Shown piece by piece: positions 6,402 to 10,700 of a stretch of 10,700 nucleotides of DNA. The DNA is from Candidatus Dadabacteria bacterium RIFCSPHIGHO2_12_FULL_53_21. GTDB lineage: Bacteria > Desulfobacterota_D > UBA1144 > Nemesobacterales > UBA2774. Each line of letters starts with the position of its first letter. Within the stretch, counting starts at the first letter, position 1. The notes beneath the pieces were generated by a model that was not told where the DNA came from, ran no database searches, and saw nothing but the letters and a program-made list of their open reading frames with translations. Position numbers and translations under genes: made by a program. The stretch is taken from assembly GCA_001775255.1 (NCBI GenBank), contig MFCJ01000022.1, positions 1,340 to 12,039 of the forward strand, read 5' to 3'.

Positions 6402-7712
6402 ATGACGCAGCAATCTTTTATACTGAGATATAAAGCAGAGTTCCTCCTCGCGCTTATACTTGTATTCTGTTTCGGCATAAGACTCTACCGTCTGGAAATC
6501 CCGGAGAGTTACTACTTCGACGAAGTCTATTTCGCCTTCACTGCGCAGGAAATGGCAAAAGGGAACAGGGCAGCCTGGGAGAGCTATCACGAGGGCCCGG
6601 AAGACCTCGCTTACGAGTGGACTCATCCGCCTCTCGGGAAAGAGATAACCGCGATGGGGATTCTTATTTTCGGCGACAACACATTCGGGTGGAGGTTTTT
6701 TCAATCCGTATTCGGGGCGCTCGGGGCTTTGTTTATCTACTTCCTCGGAAAAGAGCTCTTCAACAGTAAATCCGCCGGTCTTATCGCCTCCCTTCTATTC
6801 AGCTTCGAATCCCTTGTCTTCGTATTGAGCCGGATTACGATGGTCGATATCTTCATTGCAGACTTCCTGATCCTTGCGTCTCTCTTTCTTGTCAAATATG
6901 CGAGGACCAGGCGGAACTCATACCTTATCCTGACGGGGATCTTCTGCGGGGCGGGGATGTCGGTCAAGTGGAGCGGCGTCTATATTGCCGAGTTCCTTGG
7001 GGGCGTAGCGCTCTTTCTGATCTATTATTTCGAGGTATACACCACGGCCGCCCGTGATAGGGATTTTATTGCGTCACTATTAAAAATCATCCCGAGAATG
7101 GTACTCGCGTTTATCGTAGTTCCGGTCCTCGTGTACCTCGCTTCATATATACCGTTCTTTTATCACGGCAATTCGTTCCAGGATTTCCTTACTCTCCAGG
7201 GTAATATGTACGGGTATCACGGCGGGGTAACAGCCGACCATCCTTACCAGTCGTCGTGGTGGAAATGGCCTCTGATGCTGAGGCCTGTTTACCTCCATTT
7301 CGAGGATCTGGGGGAGGGATGGAGAGCGCACATTTATTTATTGGGGAATCCGTTCATATGGTATACGGGCATATTGTTTCTCATCCTGGGCATAATCCAG
7401 GCAGTGAGAAAGGAAACGCCCCCTCTACTTTTCACCGTATTGAGCGTTTTTGCATACTGGCTCCCCTGGGCATTTTCTCCAAGAAAGGTCGTATTCCTAT
7501 ATCATTTCCTTCCGTCGCTGGTATTTTTACTTTTGACAAGCACTTATTTTCTGAACGAGTTGTGGAATAGCTCCCGAAAAGGGAAAATCCTCGTACTCTT
7601 GTATTTTTGTATCGCGGGAGGAGTGTTCTTCTATTTTTATCCCGTTCTCGCCGCATGGCCGATCAAGGAAATGGAGATCGACCGCTACATGTGGCTCGGC
7701 ACATGGAGGTAA
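6402..7712 (+). CDS. GT39/PMT-family protein mannosyltransferase-like membrane protein
   Basis: The 436-residue integral membrane protein carries the hallmark of dolichyl-phosphate-mannose protein mannosyltransferases. After the first membrane helix (about 13-30) comes FDEVYF with the Asp40-Glu41 pair, then EWTHPPLGKEITAMG (72-86), where HPPLGK is the conserved loop. A run of helices follows, with ISR-like SRITMVDIF and SVKWSGVY, both typical of the family, and a C-terminus ending in MWLGTWR that is also characteristic. Family members use polyprenyl-phosphate mannose to O-mannosylate Ser/Thr of exported proteins. It is somewhat shorter than most bacterial members. It starts 4 bases after the preceding stop, with only a weak purine-rich GAGATAAC upstream. 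The neighbouring GT2 proteins are plausible donor makers. A plain GT39 lipid-sugar transferase remains possible, because the exact acceptor cannot be read from sequence. Confidence 0.85.
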   Translation: MTQQSFILRYKAEFLLALILVFCFGIRLYRLEIPESYYFDEVYFAFTAQEMAKGNRAAWESYHEGPEDLAYEWTHPPLGKEITAMGILIFGDNTFGWRFFQSVFGALGALFIYFLGKELFNSKSAGLIASLLFSFESLVFVLSRITMVDIFIADFLILASLFLVKYARTRRNSYLILTGIFCGAGMSVKWSGVYIAEFLGGVALFLIYYFEVYTTAARDRDFIASLLKIIPRMVLAFIVVPVLVYLASYIPFFYHGNSFQDFLTLQGNMYGYHGGVTADHPYQSSWWKWPLMLRPVYLHFEDLGEGWRAHIYLLGNPFIWYTGILFLILGIIQAVRKETPPLLFTVLSVFAYWLPWAFSPRKVVFLYHFLPSLVFLLLTSTYFLNELWNSSRKGKILVLLYFCIAGGVFFYFYPVLAAWPIKEMEIDRYMWLGTWR

Positions 7713-7792
7713 TATAATCGGTTTTCATCCTGCAGCGGCAGGTTCCCTGAGTAGAATGACGGCTATTGGTACCCGGAGATCCAAAACGTAAT
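7713..7792 (+). other. 80-base gap before the GtrA gene with a possible 11-codon leader frame and small hairpin
   Basis: Just after the PMT stop is TATAAT (7713-7718), a perfect -10 but with no recognisable -35. CCTGC (7729-7733) and GCAGG (7738-7742) can form a 5-base hairpin with no T tract after it. A mini-frame runs ATG (7756) to TAA (7789-7791), encoding MTAIGTRRSKT, and stops one base before the GtrA ATG at 7793. That geometry would allow translational coupling. All three are weak observations. Confidence 0.3.
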
Positions 7793-8410
7793 ATGAAAAA
7801 ATCGGATATAGCTGTTTCCATAGCACTCGGTGTGATAATATCGGCATTTATTATAGCGATGTTGAGCACTCTCAAGGACGAGCTCCATATCCGGTATTTA
7901 CCCTACTATCTGATCTGGCCCGCTTTTTTGATAGCTATCCCGGCTTGTGTGATACTTTGGGTATATGCCTCCTCTCACCTGGGATCTAAGTTCAATGTTC
8001 TTTTTCAATTCGGGAAATTCATACCGATAGGGGTCTCGAATACAGCGATCGATTTCGGAATATTGAACTTTCTGATGTATCTCTCGGGTATTCACAAGGG
8101 CTACCTGTTCTCGGTTTTCAAGGGCGTCTCGTTTCTATTTGCGGTGGCTAACAGTTACGTTTGGAATAAGTTCTGGGCGTTCGAGAGCATGGAGAGGGAC
8201 GGGATGGGGAAGCAGTTTGTCAAATTTATTATAGTGTCGGCCATAGGGTTCGCGATCAATGTCCTGGTCGCTTCATTCATGGTTAACGTGATCGGCCCCG
8301 TGGGCGGCGTTTCACCCGTTATATGGGCGAACATAGCGACACTCGCATCTATAGTCCTGGTTATTCTATGGAATTTCTTCGGTTATAAGTTCCTGGTTTT
8401 TAAGAAGTAA
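7793..8410 (+). CDS. GtrA-family membrane protein with two extra N-terminal helices
   Basis: The 205-residue protein has two hydrophobic helices at the N-terminus (about 5-25 and 36-60) and then a complete four-helix GtrA domain (about 72-204). The domain is marked by FGKFIPIGVSNTAIDFGILNFL, NSYVWNKFWAF (120-130), a second FVKFIIVSAIGFAINVL and the end NFFGYKFLVFKK, all typical of GtrA. GtrA-family proteins are associated with polyprenyl-phosphate-sugar pathways and are often proposed to flip the lipid-linked sugar to the outer face. I chose the ATG at 7793, giving MKKSDIAVSIALG; an in-frame TTG at 7766 would add nine residues, and neither start has a strong Shine-Dalgarno. It closes the rightward cluster, and its stop is one base from the stop of the opposing gene, so no terminator fits between. 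The N-terminal extension could affect partner choice. Confidence 0.83.
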   Translation: MKKSDIAVSIALGVIISAFIIAMLSTLKDELHIRYLPYYLIWPAFLIAIPACVILWVYASSHLGSKFNVLFQFGKFIPIGVSNTAIDFGILNFLMYLSGIHKGYLFSVFKGVSFLFAVANSYVWNKFWAFESMERDGMGKQFVKFIIVSAIGFAINVLVASFMVNVIGPVGGVSPVIWANIATLASIVLVILWNFFGYKFLVFKK

Positions 8411-8411
8411 C

Positions 8412-9629
8412 TCAGTAGCTAACCCATCCGAATTTGTTTATCCAGAGCACGCCCCAGAGATTGACGAGTATGCCGATACTAATAAGCACCTTATGGTGCC
8501 ACCTGATGTCGTTACCGATGCCTCTTACCGTCAGCAGAAAAAGGAATGGATAAAAGTCCATCGCGAATCTGTATCCGAACTGGGAGAACCCCCACGTGCC
8601 GTGGCAGAAGTTTGCCGTTGCTACGAGCAAAATGGATAGCCAGCACCCTATTGCCAGCTTGTTTCGTATACCCGCGAATAATGCGTATATGAACGCAGGT
8701 GTGGTAATCCAGATCGCCATACCGCTCCATGAGGGGGTCACATACGGGAATCCGTCTATAAACTTGGGAAAGCCGCCGAATATGACCTTCAGGTTTCTCG
8801 GTATGTATGAGAAGTCGAATATTCCTTTCTGAAACCATGGCTCGTCGAGTATCCCCGGTATTAGGTAATAGGAGATATCGAACGGCGTATTGAATCTGAG
8901 CATGTTATAGCCGGTATTCAACAGTATGAAAATCCCTGTCCCTGCCCCGAGCCATATAAGCGGTCTCAGGTTTACTCTCTTGTATAAACTCGGGTCCCCG
9001 CCCCGCCTGTACCATTCGTCGGCGTACATTGCGACAAAAAACGGGAGAGAAAGAATAGTCGGAAGGCGTGTCCAGTAAGATGCCCCCAGGGCGGCTCCCG
9101 TAAAAAAGGGGCGGGATTTATAGAGGGTCAGAAGGATCGCTGCAAAGAGAAGGGTTGCGGATACGGTATGTGAGAATGTCCAAACCCCGCCCGTAGTCGC
9201 GACCCACCAGTGTATCGTCCCGAAACCGAACATCGCTGCCGTCCAGAGCTGAACGCTTCTGCTTTTAGATAGCGCCCTCGCGGCCAGGAAGGCGAGTGAG
9301 ACGTTCAGGCTCCCGAAGAAGATCGATATGAGCGTCTGATTGGTCGAAAGGCCGAAGACGGCGACGACAGGCAATATCAAAAATGCCGGGAATGGGGGAG
9401 GCACGATATAGTATTTCCCGTCAAATGGGGCGATCTCGAGCCACGATACGTCGCTTGTAAGGTATAGCCTTCCATGGAGAAATGCGTCGGCAAGCCTCAC
9501 GAAGTTGTTAAACGGCGTGGGGCTGTCTTCCCGGGTAAGAAAGTAGACTGCAAAGGACAGAGCGAATATAGCCAGAAAAAGGAATAGAGCTGTCTTGATG
9601 CTGCCTCTGTCCGTTACTCTCTGTTCCAT
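8412..9629 (-). CDS. GT-C-like multi-pass membrane glycosyltransferase
   Basis: The 405-residue protein has roughly ten hydrophobic segments, beginning with one at about 11-31. The first outer loop reads REDSPTPFNNFVRLADAFLHGRLYL, then FDGKYYIVPPPFPAFLILP. This D-rich first loop followed by a proline-rich PPPFPAFL motif is seen in an uncharacterised group of GT-C-like proteins in bacteria; Asp35 or Asp48 would be candidate catalytic residues. No PMT-type HPPLGK is present. The ATG complementary to 9627-9629 is well supported by AGGTGA 7 bases upstream (9637-9642), and the gene starts 15 bases after the DPM1-like stop, so it is probably co-transcribed and uses that enzyme's lipid-linked sugar. 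Function beyond a lipid-sugar-dependent transferase is inference, and it could instead be a transporter-like or polymerase-like membrane protein of the same fold. Confidence 0.68.
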   Translation of the reverse strand: MEQRVTDRGSIKTALFLFLAIFALSFAVYFLTREDSPTPFNNFVRLADAFLHGRLYLTSDVSWLEIAPFDGKYYIVPPPFPAFLILPVVAVFGLSTNQTLISIFFGSLNVSLAFLAARALSKSRSVQLWTAAMFGFGTIHWWVATTGGVWTFSHTVSATLLFAAILLTLYKSRPFFTGAALGASYWTRLPTILSLPFFVAMYADEWYRRGGDPSLYKRVNLRPLIWLGAGTGIFILLNTGYNMLRFNTPFDISYYLIPGILDEPWFQKGIFDFSYIPRNLKVIFGGFPKFIDGFPYVTPSWSGMAIWITTPAFIYALFAGIRNKLAIGCWLSILLVATANFCHGTWGFSQFGYRFAMDFYPFLFLLTVRGIGNDIRWHHKVLISIGILVNLWGVLWINKFGWVSY

Positions 9630-9636
9630 GTAAAAA

Positions 9637-9642
9637 TCACCT
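9637..9642 (-). promoter_or_regulatory. Shine-Dalgarno site for the GT-C-like gene
   Basis: AGGTGA on the minus strand, 7 bases before the ATG ending at 9627, in the short gap after the DPM1-like stop. It fixes the start of the downstream gene. Confidence 0.7.
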
Positions 9643-9644
9643 GC

Positions 9645-10343
9645 TTACGATCCGATTATCCTATATGTGTATAGCTTCATTATCTGGCAAAGATAATCGA
9701 AGATTACACCGCTGTTTAGCTTAGTCTCCCCGTAAATCCTGTCTTGAAAGATTATGGGCACTTCAACCACTTTGTCGTATTTCCCCCTCACCAGGATTTC
9801 AAGCGCTATCTTGAACCCCTTCGGGCTTAATTGAACATTTTTTATCACTCCGCGCTTCAGGAAGAAAAATCCGGACATCGGGTCTTTGACATTCGTGAGC
9901 CCCATTACTGCAAGGCTCGCAACCCGCGAGGAAATCTTTCTCCGCAGCGCCCAATCCCCGGTCCCGCCCCTATCTACATAACGGCTCCCGATAACCATAT
10001 CCGCCTCCCCTTTTAGTATAGGCGCCAGCAGTTCCGGAATTTTTTCCGGAGGATGGCTCAGATCGGCGTCCATCACCCCCAGTATTGCAGACTCCGACAT
10101 ATCGAAGCCGTCTAAAACGGCTGAAGATAGCCCCCTTTTATTAACCCGCCTGAGCACTTCAAGCCCGGTATACTTCCCCTTGAGTCCCTCTGCCGTCTTC
10201 CATGTCCCGTCAGGCGAGTCGTCGTCCACAACGATTACTTTGCCGTCGATACCGGAGTCCCTGAAAGCGCCGAATACCCTCTCAAGCAGTATGGGCAGAT
10301 TATCAGACTCGTTATATGTCGGTATTACAAGTGTGATGTCCAT
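9645..10343 (-). CDS. Polyprenyl-phosphate mannose synthase, DPM1-type GT2
   Basis: The 232-residue protein closely follows the single-domain DPM1 pattern: MDITLVIPTYNESDNL (1-16), VVDDDSPDGTW (38-48), KRGLSSAVLDGF (69-80), the metal site MDADLSHPPEKIPEL (91-105), VIGSRYVDRG, DPMSGFFFLKR (154-164), LSPKGFKIALEIL and the closing RIYGETKL (202-209). The family moves mannose from GDP-mannose to a polyprenyl phosphate at the inner face of the membrane, giving the donor for GT-C enzymes; other hexoses are possible. No GtrA-like helices are fused. I prefer the ATG complementary to 10341-10343, giving MDITLVIP; an in-frame TTG at 10352 would add three residues, and no Shine-Dalgarno supports either. 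It stands between a PIG-V-like gene upstream and a GT-C-like gene 15 bases downstream. A consensus -10 lies immediately upstream of the ATG. Confidence 0.9.
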   Translation of the reverse strand: MDITLVIPTYNESDNLPILLERVFGAFRDSGIDGKVIVVDDDSPDGTWKTAEGLKGKYTGLEVLRRVNKRGLSSAVLDGFDMSESAILGVMDADLSHPPEKIPELLAPILKGEADMVIGSRYVDRGGTGDWALRRKISSRVASLAVMGLTNVKDPMSGFFFLKRGVIKNVQLSPKGFKIALEILVRGKYDKVVEVPIIFQDRIYGETKLNSGVIFDYLCQIMKLYTYRIIGS

Positions 10344-10355
10344 TTCGCGCAATAA

Positions 10356-10385
10356 ATTATACTATCGTTAATATGATTCTATAAA
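10356..10385 (-). promoter_or_regulatory. Possible sigma70-type promoter for the DPM1-like gene
   Basis: On the minus strand a perfect TATAAT (10361-10356) lies 12 bases before the ATG at 10343, with TTTATA 18 bases upstream of it (about 10385-10380), a four-of-six -35. The start of transcription would fall near 10350-10348, giving a leader of only a few bases, and no Shine-Dalgarno is visible. It is a candidate only, because the -35 and the longer spacer are weak. Confidence 0.4.
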
Positions 10386-10418
10386 TAGCCGCGTAATGCT
10401 CTTAAATATAAAGGGCGG

Positions 10419-10446
10419 GGTGCGATATTCCCGGCTAATCGCGACC
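10419..10446 (-). terminator. Inverted repeat downstream of the PIG-V-like gene, possible weak terminator
   Basis: GGTGCGAT (10419-10426) pairs with ATCGC-(G)-ACC (10438-10446) allowing one bulged base, leaving an 11-base loop. It sits just after the stop of the leftward PIG-V-like gene. It is not followed by a good T tract on the minus strand, so termination is uncertain. The rest of the 116-base gap between the two genes shows only the promoter-like elements near the DPM1 start. Confidence 0.3.
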
Positions 10447-10459
10447 ATGCCGCCTCACC

Positions 10460-10700
10460 CTAAAAGGCCCAGCCAAACCTTACATATTGTATCAGGAGCA
10501 GTGCGTAGAGTGTAAGTGATACGAATATGATCAGATAATTGACGGTCCTCCGTCCGCCCAAAAGCGACAAGGCTATGAAAACCGGGAACATCGAGAGCGT
10601 GTAGCGCGGTATGCTCAGCCAGAACGAGGTCGAAGTCACGAGAAGCCAGGTCGTAAGGGCATATAGACTGTATGACAGGCGTATCCTGAAAAACGAATAG
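10460..10700 (-). CDS. PIG-V/Gpi18-like membrane glycosyltransferase (partial, C-terminal end only)
   Basis: A reading frame open from the right edge ends at TAG (complement of 10460-10462), giving the last 79 residues of a protein whose start is outside. The segment has hydrophobic helices and contains FWLSIPRYTLSMFPVFIAL, closely resembling the SxPRYxLxxFPxF signature near the C-terminus of PIG-V-type (GPI mannosyltransferase 2-like) GT-C proteins. It is followed by a last membrane helix and the tail VRFGWAF, which also matches the family's short aromatic end. It reads in the same direction as the DPM1-like gene 116 bases downstream, suggesting that the DPM1 product may be its donor. Because only the end is visible, the exact family and function are uncertain; the coding call itself is firm. 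Confidence 0.7.
   Translation of the reverse strand, partial: YSFFRIRLSYSLYALTTWLLVTSTSFWLSIPRYTLSMFPVFIALSLLGGRRTVNYLIIFVSLTLYALLLIQYVRFGWAF

Noticed and set aside
7705..7718. GGAGG and TATAAT at the PMT stop as start signals of a further gene
   Set aside because: No ATG, GTG or TTG falls at a useful distance after GGAGG, and TATAAT has no matching -35; GGAGG is the codons of the terminal Trp-Arg.
7729..7742. CCTGC-AGCG-GCAGG hairpin as an intrinsic terminator
   Set aside because: Only a five-base stem and no T tract follows; at most a minor structure within the operon.

Overview
The window looks like chromosomal DNA of a diderm (Gram-negative-type) bacterium of moderate G+C. The signs are a lipoprotein with a classical lipobox and a SurA/parvulin-like fold, a twin-arginine exported subunit, and a densely packed set of polyprenyl-phosphate-dependent sugar transferases. 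I cannot assign a genus or phylum from the sequence. No rRNA, tRNA, CRISPR, insertion sequence or phage gene is visible. There is no gene-free stretch longer than about 120 bases.

Layout. (1) Positions 1-1024, minus strand: a lipoprotein of the SurA/PrsA-like peptidyl-prolyl isomerase class, followed 7 bases downstream by a Tat-signal protein that runs off the left edge and resembles the small (gluconate 2-dehydrogenase subunit 3-like) partner of membrane sugar dehydrogenases. (2) Positions 1025-1121: a short divergent promoter region with a near-consensus sigma70-type promoter for the rightward genes. (3) Positions 1122-8410, plus strand: six tightly spaced genes that are probably one operon. 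They encode a GMC flavoprotein dehydrogenase with a CX2CX2CX3CP cysteine cluster, a secreted FG-GAP/VCBS-repeat protein with an ASPIC/UnbV C-terminus, a GT2 polyprenyl-phosphate glycosyltransferase, a Gpi18-related (COG5542-like) GT-C membrane transferase, a GT39/PMT-type protein mannosyltransferase-like protein and a GtrA-family membrane protein. (4) Positions 8412-10700, minus strand, converging on the first cluster with one base between the stop codons: a GT-C-like membrane protein, a DPM1-type polyprenyl-phosphate mannose synthase, and the C-terminus of a PIG-V/Gpi18-like membrane protein that runs off the right edge.

How the genes may work together. In the glycosylation part, two cytosolic GT2 synthases would charge a polyprenyl phosphate with a sugar. 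A GtrA-type protein could move the lipid-linked sugar across the membrane, and four multi-pass GT-C-type proteins could use it on the outer face, with the PMT-like one acting on protein. In the oxidation part, the GMC subunit has no export signal of its own. It could leave the cell folded with the Tat-signal small subunit encoded divergently next to it, as known for FAD-glucose and fructose dehydrogenase complexes. The unusual aspect is that the dehydrogenase and FG-GAP/ASPIC genes sit in one apparent operon with the lipid-linked-sugar genes, so the oxidoreductase or the surface protein may be made with, or modified by, this machinery. That link is inference from gene order only.
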